Below, one piece after another: positions 1-11,894 of a stretch of 64,000 bases of DNA. This DNA is from Pictodentalium vernedei. Lineage: Eukaryota; Mollusca; Scaphopoda; Dentaliida; Dentaliidae. Location of the stretch: assembly GCA_031216915.1 (NCBI GenBank), contig CM062296.1:63539084-63603083 (forward strand). The letters are read 5' to 3'. The position numbers and the translations under genes were made by a program. A model generated the notes under the pieces. It had not been told where the DNA came from. It searched no databases and was given only the letters and a program-made list of their open reading frames with translations. The stretch's first letter is position 1. The number at the start of each line of letters is the position of its first letter.

Positions 1-571
1 TATGACATTACCAAGTTCATTATTCAAGTGAAAGCACAAGGGGCGAGGTTCAGACCAAAGCACATTGCTCTGAACTGATAAACCTTCCCTTGTACGGCAA
101 ACCGCAGGTACTTTCTGAATGCCGAATGTACCAGGACATTAAAGTAAGCGTCCTTTAGATCTATGCTTGCAACATAGCCGTTCACTCGTATGCTCTTACT
201 GACTGGATGGTTTCCATATAGAACTTTGAAGCCACAATTAACTTGTTTATCCAGCTCAAGTCTATTACCGGACTGAACGAGCCATCTGGCTTCGGTACTA
301 AAAACAGGTAACTGTAGAAACCTTGAGAATTTTGATTCTCGACGACCTCTATTGCTTCCTTTGATAAGAGAGACTTACCTCCGCTAGGAGAGACTCTCTT
401 TTTAAAGAGTTTGCCAGAAGATTTGTCCAACGCAGACATCTTGTTAGTGGGGGTTTCGCTCGGAATGATAGCCGTAGGCCCTCCGAGACGGCATTTCTCA
501 CCCACTGATCTTCCATGACTGCTATCCAGTTTTTCGCAAAGTTTGATAACCTTCCACCAACTGGCAAGCAA
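1..571 (-). pseudogene. DIRS-A1 reverse transcriptase, N-terminal part, broken
   Basis: RNA-dependent DNA polymerase of the DIRS element. The frame 571-182 carries the fingers motif 'FLVPKPDGSFSPVIDLSWIN' and 'KFYMETIQSV'. After a frameshift and stop near 182 the palm continues in another frame with 'IDLKDAYF', which holds the first catalytic Asp, then 'LRFAVQGKVYQFRAMCFGLN'. An in-frame stop follows about 15 bases from the window edge. The YxDD box lies outside the window. The same order and near-identical motifs occur in DIRS-A2 at 15700-16220. Confidence 0.85.
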
Positions 572-586
572 TAGAGGTCTTGACCA

Positions 587-2600
587 TTACCTGTAGGACT
601 TGCAAGGCTTGCTGGGACAGAAACTATGTCTTCTCCGCAAAGATCCTAGCCCCGTCCACTTAGGGGCATCTGATGGGTAATCCTGATCAGACCTACGCCC
701 CAATCCCGAGACGCTAAATCGACGACCTCTGGAGTAACTAGACGAGGATTTCTTAGCTCCTCGCGAGGGGTTCCATTTAGAGGACTTTGATCTAGAACGA
801 CCTCGCTTACACCGTTCTGCAGAAGAGTGTTGCTGAGACACTGACTTCAAAAGCAAGTTTCTAGAAGATTTCTTAGTAGCTTGCTCATATACTATCGAAA
901 GCTTGTCATCAAACAAGGTATAACCGGAGACCGGAGCAACCCGGAGAGAGCTTTTCACCTTGTCATCTATCAGTGATGACAACGCAAGGGCAGCATCACG
1001 TCTAATTAACTCCAAGTTAGCCACTGTTAGGGCGGAGTTATACATGGCATACATGATTGCCATGGAAAGAACTCTAAGGGACGTATAAACGTCCTCAAAC
1101 TCCTTCCCATTGAAATGTTGCGCCATAGCGCTGGTAAGGTGATCTGCGTAGGACATAGCATCTAGATTCGCTCTATTCGATGAAATTGCTGATTCCATCA
1201 CCACCGAGCTAATATTGAATGAGGTAGGAAGGGACATTTCTAAATCCCCGGCCTGCTCATCTAAATGCAGTGGAACTCTCTGACCATCTTCTCCAGCCGT
1301 TTTAAAAGAACGTAGTCCATAAAGCGGCAAATTAAGGGAAGATGCTGACAAGAAACCGCCTTTCCTCTTCATGCCAGAGAGGTTAAATATGGCATCATCA
1401 ATATGGCTAAAGGCCTGCGACACCTGACCAGACTGTACCAGAAAAGTAAGAACTTCTTCCCTTCTCCGTACATAGTCTGCGTCTAAAGACTATGGTGGTT
1501 TCTCTCTTGTCGTCGCAGCATGCTGATCAGGTGGAACGTGCTCAGGATAAAATCCATCGCTACCATATGCTGTTCCGAAAGGGAAGGGTAATCCTCATCC
1601 TTATCCCTTTCACCATCCAAATGAATCTGCTGTGAATCTCAGTCCATCGCATCAGTGTGTTCCGATGACTGCACCGACCCAGCGCCGTCCGACAGCTCAC
1701 TACCGGTGACTGCTCGTGCACTTGCTGGGATGCTGCAATCAGCTGCGCAATCTGTGACAGCAGGTCTGTCACCAAGGCCTAAGGAGCAGTGTTTTTTTGT
1801 TTCTTCGCCGCTTGCTGCTCCTGGGACGTTGATTCGGAAATGGATCTCTTCTCCGATCATCCCAATGAATGATGCCCCGGATCCCTAGCTACTGGATGGT
1901 CCGACTTCACAGGAGAAGACTGGCTGTAACTTCGTGCAGCTGGTTGGATATCCGAAGTCGGGTAGCTAGGGTGCGGTCGTGTGTGCTTAGTGTATGAAGC
2001 AGAGAAAGCTGTGACTGCAGCTGAGGCCGGCTGCAATCTAGACGGAGCATCCCAAGTGACAGGTGTGGACATTTGTTCCAGCCCGTGCAAGTTTCTTATA
2101 ACAACATCTGGCCACAGATGCTGTTGGGTTAAAGAGGGACCTCTCCCATTCGCGGCCTTGTCAGACCCCCACCGAGCCTCCCGACAAGAAACTTGCTCCT
2201 ATTTCCACCGTCGCTGGGTGAGCTTGTGTTTTATAGATGCTTGCTCTACCCATATCTACACTTCCTTCGACCACTACGGAGTAATTGCTTCACTGGTCGA
2301 GCTAGTTGCTTGCAAGAGATTAAAAAAACTAACTAGAGGCCTTATCCCTTGCATATCATGAGCACTGCAGCTAGCTCTATTTGCTCAACGGAGCGCGATG
2401 ACAGCAGTACACTTGGATGGGTGTCACAGTATCATCACCATGTTCATGTTCCTCTGAAATAGGAACTGAAAAAATGAATTAAAACATGGTGAGAGGCCTG
2501 GCCTCAGAACCTCACCGCCAACAACATACCGCAACACCCGTCTCCAACCTTAGTGATCCAAGAGAACACAAGAATGACACAAGATCCCAGAAGTGCATTG
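587..2600 (-). pseudogene. DIRS-A1 Gag-like protein, broken
   Basis: First protein of the element, a presumed nucleoprotein. The best-preserved part is the 278-residue frame 1423-587. It aligns by eye with the Gag-like frame of DIRS-A2: shared 'LDAMSYADHLT' versus 'LDALSYADHLT', 'ANLELIRRDAA' versus 'ANLELVRRDAA', and a basic Ser/Arg-rich tail. The N-terminal half is spread over several frames between 1424 and 2600. The DIRS-A2 motif 'RVSRYVVSGE' is still visible as a decayed relative around 2500-2560, but the Cys-rich N-terminus is not readable. The upstream limit is approximate. Confidence 0.75.
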
Positions 2601-3121
2601 ACTAAAGTCGATATCAGTCCTTCAAACTCCACAACAAAATATATAATTAAGATACATAAATAATAGCAATCAAAATTAAATTCAAAATATTTTTTGGAAA
2701 ATTTTTTTTTAAAAAAAATGCCTAAGTTCCCAAAGGGTCATTCCGATCGAGTCCAAGTGTGGATAAAATCCAAATTTATTGAGCTACACTACCAAAACAA
2801 TAATCCATGTATCCTACAGTAATTCTACAGTAACAGAATATAAAATACTACCTATATATGAGGATGTTGTCAATGTGAACGTCAATGAAAAAAAATGGAA
2901 ACAAGACATCAGGCACACAAAAAGGCCCAAAGTCAGAAACCAATTTAAATGCTACCAGATGCAAAGCAAGATCTTCATACAAAGTAAAAACGATACATCG
3001 GATAGAAGATGCAAGACTAAACGACCCAACACCCCTAGTGTAAGGACGTAACCATGGGGAAGACAGAATAAATACATGTTCAACTCCCAAGAAATTTAAT
3101 AAAAAATTTCTATAAACAAGC

Positions 3122-4280
3122 AAATTCAGTGAATTCATGTCTCCCGCTGAGCAGCAGTTTCAAGGGGAATTAATGCATCCAGTGTAATATAGTTGAGTTG
3201 CAAGTGAAAGTTATTTAGAAGAGACAGAACAGACAGTGCTTCAGACAGTGGTTATCAGATTTATTTTCACGGAGGTCACTGTCAAAGCAAGTGAAGTGAT
3301 GTGGAGTATAACAGTGAGAATCACTAAAAATTAAGACTGTATGATAAGCTATATTACATTAAACTGATGTGAAAAGTAATCCATATATGAAATTTCATTG
3401 AAATCGGTTGACTCTGAGGAAAGTTAGAGCCTGGAAACCATCAGCCAATCAAATTTCAGCAACCTAATTAAATATGTGCGGAAAATGCCCATATTCGAAC
3501 TTGGACCCACAATTGATGAAAGTGATCTACTACCCCAATTTCATCGAAATCGACTGACTGTAAGGAAAGTTAGAGTCTGGAAATGAAAAACACGGAAGGT
3601 GTGCACTTACTGTGTATTTGTAGTAGCACTGAATAAATCAAAGTTTCCCTGATTTGCATAATTTTTGAACGAGAACAAAACCCTTATTATATGTGATGTA
3701 TTGCATGTTACTAAACATTCATAAAAAAATTTATTCAAATCCGAACTTTCATTTAGAAGTTCTGTACAAAAAACTGATTACACCCAATTTCGGAACAAAA
3801 TGGCTGCTGGTGGCCATCTTGAATTTTGGACCAAACCCCAAAACACATATTCTGGTCTCACAATGATAACAAAGATACCCAAGAAGTTTCGTGAAGATCG
3901 GTTCATAAATACGGCTTTTAGTCCTAGGTGAATTCACACACGGGGCAGACGGACAGATTTTCGGTACAAAATTTCCCACATTTGAACTTGACCTAGGTAT
4001 TGATAAAAGTAATCCATATATGAAATTTCATCGAAATTGGTTGATTTTAAGGAAAGTTAGAGTCTGGAAACCGTCAGCCCATCAAATTTCAGCAACCTAA
4101 TTAAATATGCACGGAAAATGGATCCACAACTGATGAAAGTGATCTACTACCCAAATTTCATTGAAATCCAGTGACTGTAAGGAAAGTTAGAGTCTGGAAA
4201 TGAAAAACACGGGAAGGACGGAAGGACACCCCGAATTTAATACCTCCCGTTTTTTTCAAAAAGCGGGAGACAAAAATAGC
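3122..4280. repeat. Hairpin-ended repeat inserted in the DIRS-A1 leader
   Basis: The leader of DIRS-A1 matches the 10236-11046 fragment up to 'aacaagc' (3115-3121) and resumes at 'caaaaagctt' (4281), so about 1.16 kb is inserted. The insert has tgtctcccgc (3138) near one end and gcgggagaca (4263-4272) near the other. It ends with a hairpin (ctcccg/cgggag) followed by an A run. Inside are two related blocks, about 3474-3595 and 4120-4215, sharing 'ggaaagttagagtctggaaa'. A three-base duplication (agc) may flank it. No coding potential seen. Confidence 0.65.
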
Positions 4281-4554
4281 CAAAAAGCTTAAGAGTTTAA
4301 CAGGAAGGGTTCATGGAAGGATAGGGAAGGAATACTTAACAAACAGCAGAATAACCATTATTAAAAATGATGACGTCAGGCGTATGTCCCTAAATTAGGA
4401 AACATAAAATAATTTTATAATTATTATGAAGTTACAGCCCTGAACGCCTAAAACCACCTTTGAACACTTCCATCATCCAATAACAGCCTTGGATCAACCA
4501 ATTCTTGTATTGCTTTGAGTCTGGTATATATGAGATTTTAAAGCACAGATGTCA

Positions 4555-4795
4555 GTTCATTGTTGCTGACTTTCGGGCCAAACAAAGAATGATGTTTGCA
4601 CCAATTCCAGTCACTTCCTGAAGGCTGTGCATGCGCTAAGAGTAAAAGTATGGAGGACCAGATAAAACTTTTAATTTTCGGTTTTGCAAACAAATTTGGG
4701 GTATTGGGGGGGGGGGGTTCAAAATTTGTGTTTCGCCCTTGATAACTTTGAGTTTGCACCAGCTAGTCTGGGCCATTGGTTTATAGTATAAAAAT
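4555..4795 (-). repeat. DIRS-A1 outer inverted terminal repeat (5' end of element)
   Basis: Matches the right terminal repeat of DIRS-A2 (19338-19535) and the fragment at 10800-11046. Shared blocks include 'gggccaaacaaagaatgatg', 'caaaatttgtgtttcgccct' and the terminal 'gtataaaaat'. A run of G at about 4706-4718 has expanded compared with the other copies. Confidence 0.8.
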
Positions 4796-5078
4796 ATGTG
4801 TGATTGCATGTCTGTCTGTCCATCAATGTGTTTGCTATTTATTTGCCTGGTTCACCACCCCCCCCCCCCCCCCCCCAACCCACCCTGGCATTCTTTAGGA
4901 GTGTTGCATGCCTACTGCATGCCAAGACACAACTTGAGGAGGGAAGTTTTTTGCACCTCTTGATTTATTTGGAATGCCAGACCTGTTTGGGACTGCCTAT
5001 AAAATTTGTTAAAATTTGTCAATCTTGCATTGATTCGCAATAATTTATGTCTCATTCTGTGTCACATTTCGATACATT
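4796..5078. other. Short spacer with poly-C tract
   Basis: Lies between the end of DIRS-A1 and the first recognisable LINE codons. It has a C homopolymer at about 4857-4876 and no convincing coding, RNA or repeat signal. It may contain the 5' untranslated part of the LINE. Confidence 0.5.
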
Positions 5079-5990
5079 TTGAGTGAAGAAGATAGTCACA
5101 TAAGAATTGAATGCAATATGACTAGTAAAATAAACTCAGAATTTTCTTTGTTCCATCTTAACTGTCAAAGCATAAAGGCTCAAAGGGATTCCTTCCAGAA
5201 CCTGCTCTATAATTTACAAACAAAAAAATGTTTTGACATAGTTGGACTCACAGAAATATTTCAAATTCCCCAACAAAACTTGTTTACTCTGGAGGGTTAT
5301 GGCCAATTATTAAATGTGTGAGACCTGAAATAATGAAGGTCGAGGGGGAGTTGGGCTATATATAAAAGAGGGGATATCCTATAAAGTTTGAAGTGATATT
5401 ACAATTTTCATTCCCCCACATTTTTGAATCTCTATTCATAGAAGTTGAAGATAAACACAACTCTAAAATAACTGGTGTCATATATAGACCAAACAATCCA
5501 CCCAAAGCCGACATAAACCTCCTCATATCAAAATTAGATGAAATAATGGATGTTCTGAATGCCGAAAACAAAAAAGTTTATATCTTGGGGGATCTCAACC
5601 TGGACCATTTAAAAGCAACTATACATCCCAAGACAGAAGAATTTGTCGATCCCATGTTTAGTCAAGGATTTTTGCCTCATATAACCAAACCAACGTCTGA
5701 TAGACCACATATTTTCAAATAATGTTTCACAAACAATAATACCGGGTATAATTATAACTGATGTATCAGATCATTTTGGTTTTTTTTACATTGAACAATC
5801 TACCAAGACTTATGATACACCACGATTTACCATACAACGAATCATAAACCCAGAAAGAATGTCTGAATTTAAAGAATTACTCTCAGAAAGTAATTTTTAC
5901 CCTGTTTTGCTTTCGAACTGTCCCAATGAATCATATGAAACATTTTTAAACATCTATATGGAAGCTTACGATAAGGCATTCCCTTTGTCC
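5079..5990 (+). pseudogene. LINE endonuclease domain remnant
   Basis: Would nick target DNA for target-primed reverse transcription. Visible family motifs, over three frames: 'FHLNCQSIKAQ' (start of an APE-type endonuclease), 'FDIVGLTE' (catalytic Glu region), 'ITGVIYRPNNPP', 'VYILGDLNLDHL' (GDxN box) and 'ITDVSDHFG' (the SDH motif, at about 5757). Frame changes occur near 5320 and 5720 and a stop precedes the middle part, so it cannot give a full protein. Confidence 0.75.
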
Positions 5991-5999
5991 GCCAAAACA

Positions 6000-7440
6000 A
6001 TACATTTATTAAAAAACAACCTTGGATGACAAAGGGACTTGTCATATCCTCTATTAATAAAGAAAAATTCTATAAAAGAAATCTTACAAACCCAAATGAA
6101 CATAATTCCTGAAATTACAAAAACTACCGAAAATTTTTTTAACAAAGTTAAAAAACAATGTAAATAAATTTATTAAAGGGATATCTTGAATGAAAATAGG
6201 AACAATATGCGAAGAACATGGCAGATCTTAAATGAAGCTATCAATAAAGAAAAACGTGAAAGCAGACTACTCACTTTCTTTGTCCAGTTACAGAAATAAG
6301 CCAAGCCCAGGACATTGCAAGATAATTCAATAATTTTTTTGTCAGCGTTGGTAGAACCATATCCGACCAGATCCAGAAATCGAATAAATCGTACTTAAAC
6401 TACATGAATGGTAGTATTTCCAACAACTTTTATCTTTTACTCACAAATCCTGTAAATGTTAGTCAAATTGTAAACAGAATGAAAGCAAAATGGTTGAAAG
6501 ATTGCGATAGTATCACAACCAGTCTTCTTAAACAAACGATAAATGAGATATAGGTCCCTATTACCCACATAATCAATAATTCCTTTACCGAGGGTTAAGT
6601 ACCAGATAGAATGAAAATCGCAAAGATGGTACCCATATTCAAATCAGGTGATGAGCACAGCTTCACAAACTACAGGCCCATTAGTATTCTTCCAGCTTTT
6701 TCAAAAGTAATGGAAAAGCTCATGGATATAAGACTTAGAAGTTTTCTCAAGAGGTTTAATATGTTATATCCTTATCAGTACAGATTTTGAAAATGTCACA
6801 GCACCATTCACCGAGTCCTCCAACTCCTCAAAAGCACCGCTGCGGAAAACAATAAACGGGAAAAAAATAGTATACTGGCACTATTCCTGGACCTGTCTAA
6901 AGCATTCAACACGATAAACTATGAAATACTATTGGGCAAACTTCAAAACTACGGCATCAGAGTACTACTTAGAAGGTACTTGTCCGATAGATTTCAATAT
7001 GTTCTGTATGGTGAACAAAAATCTGATTTTGCCAGGCAGAGTTGTGATGTCAAAGCTTGATCTTGGGCCCCGTTTTATTTCTCCTGTATATAAATGATAT
7101 AAGTAATTCAACTTTGCTTAATCTCTTGTCGTTCGCCGATTACACTACAGTACACTGCTCTGGTTTCAACAGTAGTTCAATAACACCTTATTTTAACAAC
7201 AAACTTCAAAAATTATTCGAATGGTGTTCTGTGAACCAGTTGATGATGAATGATAAAAAAAAACACATACATTGTACTTAATCCAACAAAAGGAAGGAAT
7301 ACTGATTCCCTTCATGAGGTAAAAATAAATAACCAAGTTATTAACAAGGTCGGAGACAATGAACCAGAAAAATCCTTAAAGTTTTGGGGAATAAACCTTG
7401 AAGAACATTTATCTTACAAAGTTCACATATCCTGAATAAG
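6000..7440 (+). pseudogene. LINE reverse transcriptase remnant
   Basis: A linker motif 'PWMTKGLVISSINKEKFYKR' is readable at about 6023. RT motifs follow: 'PIFKSGDEHSFTNYRPISI' (about 6640), '[13 protein letters not shown]' (about 6885, first catalytic Asp), 'ILGPVLFLLYINDI' (about 7058) and 'LLSFADYTTVHCS' (about 7120). In the last, the expected FADD box has become FADY, losing a catalytic Asp. Internal stops occur at about 6787 and 7040. Dead copy. Confidence 0.78.
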
Positions 7441-8716
7441 CTTCAAAATAGCACGAGCAAACTATAGTCTCAATAAAGTAAAAAATATCCTCCCCCATCG
7501 AGTTCTTTAGACATTGTATTTCACCCTGGTTCACAGCCATTTAATAGGTGGAAATGTAACATAGGGGAGCTCGAAAGCAATTAATAAATTAGCTATTATG
7601 CAGAAGCATTTATTACGAATTATCAGTAACAAAAAATACAACTCTCATACTTCAAGAAGGATGAAATCCTCAAAGTTGATGATTTGTTTAAATTACATGC
7701 ATTGCTGTTCATGTTTGACTGGCACAAAGGTACTTCTATACATAGAAAAAACATGAAACCGTACCCTAGATAAACTTCCATTATACACGTTCCCAAAATT
7801 ATGGAATGCTCTAGAAGTCACTGTTCAAACTATTAAAAATAGAACCGCCTTTAGACGCAAATTAACCTCCAAGTTTATTTTTTCTCAATCCAATTATGTC
7901 TGGTGTAATAACCCCAGAATGTACATAATAAATATCCATATTTTCATTAACATACCAAGAAGAACTTATACACACAAGTCGTGGTCTGTGTCCCATTCTG
8001 GTATCCTCGTCCAGTACAACCTGCAAATCTTTTGATTTGTTCCGTGAATATGCAGCAATAATTTATGTGTCATGCCGACTGTCACACCATGAGGTACCAC
8101 GGGGAGAGCCGATCCAGTTTAAACTGAAATGGGCTGATTCAACACTATTTGCACCTCACTGTGTGCCAGCCGATGTGGACCTCCCATGAACGCACTTGTA
8201 TCATTCCCAGATCTGTTCGATAGTTTATGACGGGATCTGTTGTTACTGGATGCTACCCTGAACTGTGTTAACAATACATGAAGCAGGTTGTTTCAGGATT
8301 TTGGCAATTCTGAGGCACCAATCGTCCGCTAGAATCTTTAACTAATTATTTCTCCCTTACTTATTTTCTATACGAGAACAAATTGTTGGCAAAAGAATAT
8401 GAACATCCACCCCTCATTAGGAATTAGACTAAGCAAGTCTGATTACTTCATCACAGTCTTTTGCGATTTTTATTTTCCTAGGGAGTGTCAGGTAGACAGC
8501 CAATCTGGCTATGTCACTTCCCATGGTATGCTAAATACATTATCTGTAAAACATTTATCTGTAAAAAACGTTTTTATATGTATACAGTAAATAAAGAATC
8601 TGAATCTGCAATATTTTGAATAATGAGAATATGTGTGTGCCAATTTTTCCACTTAGCTGAATGTGGTGCACTTTTTCAGTCACAATAGTAATACCTTGAA
8701 ATGAATATACAATACA

Positions 8717-8978
8717 TACAGTACGCGGAGAGTGTATTATCACTGAATCACCTGCAGAGTGGAGATTCCACCCAAGCAATAATTGCAAATTTGTTGCAAA
8801 GCATGACCAGCACAAGCAAAGTTTCAGCCAATGAACCTCCGGGTTAAACCCGGAGGTCCATTGGCTGAAACTTTGCTTGTGTTTTTTGTGGATATGTACA
8901 CAATTTGAAAGGTTATAGCTTGGGTGATAACTCCACTCCGTGGGTGATTTAATTGCAATCCACTCTCCATGTACTGTA
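8717..8978. mobile_element. TA-flanked palindrome-core MITE
   Basis: Imperfect terminal inverted repeats: left 'tacagtacgcggagagtg', right the complement of 'tacagtacatggagagtg'. The ends are TA-bounded, suggesting a TA target. The centre (8812-8880) is a strong hairpin whose arms read 'gcaaagtttcagccaatg', with a short spacer. The same core occurs in the family at 21662, 36764 and 48500 although the outer inverted repeats differ. No coding capacity; a non-autonomous DNA transposon by inference. Confidence 0.65.
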
Positions 8979-9103
8979 GTGTAGAGAGAGTATTGTCAAT
9001 AAATCACCTGTGGAGTGATTTCTCTCAAGCAATAAATGCTAATTTGATGCAAAGATATTTAAAATATCTAATCATCAGACCTGGAGTTACAAGAAAATCT
9101 TAC

Positions 9104-9273
9104 CTGTTTATCAGCTACCAATAAAACTTCTACAACTTTATAATACCATTCCCTGTAGTGATTTAAGGAATACCAAATGAACAGCTTATCTTCTCCAACT
9201 ACTGATGTGGTCAGGCTTTTAAAGCATGCTACAACTTTGCTGACTTGGGAGACTAGATCTGCTATTTCCATTT
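9104..9273 (-). CDS. Internal exon of an unidentified host gene (exon D)
   Basis: A 170-bp exon. The acceptor is a pyrimidine-rich tract ending in tctacag just above 9273; the donor is CAG|gtaaga at 9104/9103, a near-perfect consensus. The reading frame is open: two bases finish a codon from the previous exon, then 56 whole codons run exactly to the donor (phase 0 exit). The translation starts 'MEIADLVSQVSKVVACFK', looks amphipathic helical, includes 'YREWYYKVVEVLLVADKQ' at its end, and resembles neither transposon nor repeat protein. It has no homologue elsewhere in the window. Its entry phase fits the exit phase of the exon at 11538-11597. Protein family not recognised; HEAT/ARM-like helices are a guess. 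Confidence 0.72.
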
Positions 9274-9544
9274 CTGTAGAAAATGTATTAGATAAAATTC
9301 TGACATACAGACCTGTACAAACTGGGAGAACAATAATATCACTTGCGAGAAAAGGAATAGAGACACCAATTTATCATTCACATAGATCAGACATCTTAAG
9401 CCAAATAATTGCAAAATCGTGAAATTTCTAAGCAAAAATAGTGATATTTTGATTTTTATATGGCTAATGCAGCTCAATCTATTGACTTTAACTGTTTACC
9501 TTACCAATCGCCCAAATTGTAAATGGAGCAGTTGAAAAAAATTA

Positions 9545-9645
9545 ATTTTTCAAAATATTTCAACAAAACTATATCATGTGATCCCTCGATGAACTTGTTC
9601 CAATGAGGGGTCACATGATATGGTTTTGTTGAAATGTTTTTGAAA
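9545..9645. repeat. Inverted repeat (hairpin)
   Basis: Arms of about 35 bp: 'caacaaaactatatcatgtg' on the left and its complement, with a few changes, at about 9603-9637. A diverged relative is at 63000-63085. Probably the core of a small palindromic element. Confidence 0.6.
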
Positions 9646-9686
9646 CATTTTAAAAAATAGTAATTAAAATAATAAATAGAGAATAT

Positions 9687-9824
9687 GAAATGAGTATTTT
9701 TCTCATATGATATTTATGAAACGAGTCTAAGAATTTTCCGTTTTGGCAAGCCTCTGGCGTGCCCAAATGGAAAACTTGGACGAGTTTCATAAATATTATA
9801 TGAGAAAAACACTCATTTCAACGC
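9687..9824. repeat. Inverted repeat (long hairpin)
   Basis: Arms of about 55-60 bp starting 'gaaatgagtatttttctcat' on the left, with the complement ending the right arm, and a short loop around 'tctggcgtg'. Arm identity is high but imperfect. Confidence 0.62.
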
Positions 9825-9856
9825 ACCTTAAATAGGACAGATAACGTAAATTCTCC

Positions 9857-10038
9857 CTACTGAAATTATGCAAATGCCACCCAGTTGTATTTTGTTTAGC
9901 CAACCAAATTGTCCAGTTTTGAAATTGACCAATGAAAGCTCCCAACTCTAATTATGCAAATTATGAAAATGTGGCCCAGTTTTATTTTGTTCAGCCAATC
10001 AAATTGTCTAGTGTTGAAATTGACCAATGAAATTGACG
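9857..10038. repeat. Direct duplication of a ~90 bp unit
   Basis: Two adjacent copies (about 9857-9945 and 9946-10038) share 'attatgcaaat', 'cccagtt.tattttgtt' and 'ttgaaattgaccaatgaaa'. No coding function seen. Up to 10235 nothing else is recognisable. Confidence 0.55.
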
Positions 10039-10235
10039 GAAGGCTTTATTTATCACTGATTAATATGAAAGCAAAATATCAAATGTTTTAAAGTGAACAA
10101 AACGGACGAGTCATAAGATAAAATAATTTTTGATATTCTCTGTTAGGTAAATCGTTAACTCTTAATCTGCTGAGTATTTTCAAGATATTTTTTTACCAAA
10201 GCTACAGCCCTCGAAAGCGTGATGGCTCACTGGTA

Positions 10236-11046
10236 GACATATATAAATAAAGCGTTGTAAACAACGTCAGAATGACAACCGAAAACAAGACCCCAGGCAC
10301 TGAATAACAAGGCCCTAAGTCAGTAACAGATTTTGAACTATCCGATGTAAAGCAAGATCTTCATCAGAAGAAAAAACGATACATCGGATGTATGATGCAT
10401 GACCAAAAATGCCTAAACACCCCTAGGGTGAGGACGTAACCATGGGGATATACAGAATAAACATTCTGTTTAACACATTAAACACCCAAGAAATTTATAA
10501 AAAAAATTCAATAAAACAAGCCAAAAAGCTTAGGAGTTTAACTCGGGGGCTTCAAGGAAGGATAGGAAAGGAACACTTAACAAACAGTGGCAAAATCATT
10601 AGGAAGAATGATGATGTCAGGCCCATGTCCCGAAATTGGGAAACATGAAATAATTTTTGTGAAAATTATAAAGTTACAGCCCTGAACATTTCAAACCACC
10701 GTTTCTTCTTTCCATCATCCTACTGTGTCCTTGGATCCACCAAATCCACCATTGATTTCTGTCTGGCATTATTAAAACTGATATTTAAAAGCACAGATGT
10801 CAGTTCGTTGTTACTGGCAGAAGGGCAAACAAAGAATGCTGGTTTGCGCCAATTTTGGTGTCTTCCTGGATACTGTGCATGCACAGTTCACAAAAGTATG
10901 GAGGACCACATAGAACATAATTTTTTTCGGTTTTTCATGCAAATTTTGGAGATTGGTGGGGGGGGGGGGGCAAAATTTGTGTTTGGCCCTGGATATTTTT
11001 GAGTTAGCACCAGCTAAGTCTGGGCCATTGGTTGTTGTATAAAAAT
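10236..11046 (-). mobile_element. DIRS-A fragment: 5' leader and terminal repeat only
   Basis: Homologous to the leader of DIRS-A2 (18750-19535) and of DIRS-A1. It shares 'accccaggcactga', 'gatgtaaagcaagatcttca', the terminal repeat block 'ggcaaacaaagaatgctgg' and the end 'tgtataaaaat' at 11046. All coding regions and the opposite end are missing, so this is a truncated or rearranged copy. A G run at about 10960-10970 is expanded. Short open frames here belong to the element and are not genes. Confidence 0.8.
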
Positions 11047-11508
11047 ATCCGTTTCCGGTGGAAGGCTTGGCCATACGAAGTCTGTTTCAGTAGATTGTGG
11101 CATGAGAAGAGGAGTGTGCATTTTGGCACATGTTTTGACCAAATCAGAGATGTTTAAACCAGAACCCAATTTAAAAGTACCATGGCAGTCATAAATTTGT
11201 CAGCATAATATGAATTAGTGATTAGTAATTTCAAGTTCTGCCACACATTTCGACAACAAAATATTTCTGGTAAATAGAATAACAGTTTGCCCTTGGAGTG
11301 AGGTTCCAAAACTGATTTTTCAAGCAGTCAACGGAATTTGCTGATCAGTGAGTGGTATAGTCAATGTATACATTTTAAATATAATTATACACAGGAAATT
11401 AAAACAAATTGTCACATTATTCACTTGAGTATCCAGTGTTCAAGTGAAAATTTGGAGGTGACAGGTAAGAAAAAATTTTACCCATCACATGTGACAGGTA
11501 GAAATTAT
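11047..11508. other. Intergenic/intronic stretch, nothing identified
   Basis: Unique-looking AT-rich DNA between the DIRS fragment and exon C. A donor-like 'gtgacag|gtaaga' on the plus strand at about 11459-11469 is isolated, with no convincing exon behind it. Confidence 0.5.
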
Positions 11509-11537
11509 TTAACATTTTGAGGCCAGTTTCTGATCAC

Positions 11538-11597
11538 CGATATATCTCAAAAGTTTCAAGATCCTTAGCAAGGGATTGCACAACTCAATCTGCTCCT
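11538..11597 (-). CDS. Candidate exon C of the host gene (alternative: terminal exon to 11509)
   Basis: A strong acceptor tract (ttcttttttgcag) ends just above 11597. The frame then reads 'EQIELCNPLLRILKLLRYI'. Two 3' borders are possible. A donor TCG|gtgatc at 11538/11537 gives a 60-bp exon leaving in phase 1, which matches the phase needed to enter exon D (9273). Otherwise the frame runs to a TAA at 11509-11511, giving a terminal exon ending 'GDQKLASKC'. I prefer the internal exon because exon D lies downstream on the same strand with good sites, but the donor is weak. Protein not recognised. Confidence 0.5.
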
Positions 11598-11894
11598 CTG
11601 CAAAAAAGAATATACACCAGGTACCAAAAAACTCAACATACCAACCTTTTGGTGACATTTGAAAAGAAGCACACATGGAGCGTAGATTTTCTGGATACAA
11701 CATAAATACTGAAGTGAGACACTAAAATAGAAAATACAAACAACATGAACCTAAACTTTTACCTACCATGACAAGAGGATGACATTGTTTTCCCCCTGAT
11801 GAATACTAGTCAAAACGTAAGCATATCAAAACTTAAAATTTTACTTTCATCAAAACATAACATCTTGTGGTTAATCAATTTTTGTTTTGTTTTT

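Larger units (their letters stand above)
1..4795 (-). mobile_element. DIRS-A1: DIRS-like retrotransposon, 3' part beyond window edge
   Basis: Degenerate tyrosine-recombinase retrotransposon read right to left. From its 5' end it holds a terminal inverted repeat (about 4555-4789), a leader, a Gag-like frame and the start of a reverse transcriptase; the remainder lies left of base 1. The right end reads gtataaaaat and stops at 4795, as in DIRS-A2 (19535) and the fragment ending at 11046. Gag and RT are clearly homologous to DIRS-A2. The leader is interrupted at 3122-4280 by another repeat. A stop follows the 'APCAFT' stretch of RT near base 20 and there are several frameshifts, so the copy is dead. 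Identity as DIRS rests on its homology to DIRS-A2, where the recombinase is visible. Confidence 0.88.
5079..8612 (+). mobile_element. Degenerate non-LTR retrotransposon (CR1/L2/Jockey-type LINE)
   Basis: About 3.5 kb of decayed LINE on the plus strand. In order: an apurinic endonuclease-like domain, a linker, a reverse transcriptase and a short C-terminal region ('LPLYTFPKLWNAL' near 7780). The 3' end at about 8595-8612 is a short tandem of gaatct units after aaataaa, which fits the simple-repeat 3' ends of CR1/L2-type LINEs. Stops and frameshifts are frequent. The clade assignment is from motif style only. Confidence 0.8.

Noticed and set aside
11459-11470. Plus-strand splice donor (gacag|gtaaga)
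   Set aside because: Good consensus, but the upstream frame has no acceptor or protein-like sequence, and all supported exons are on the other strand.
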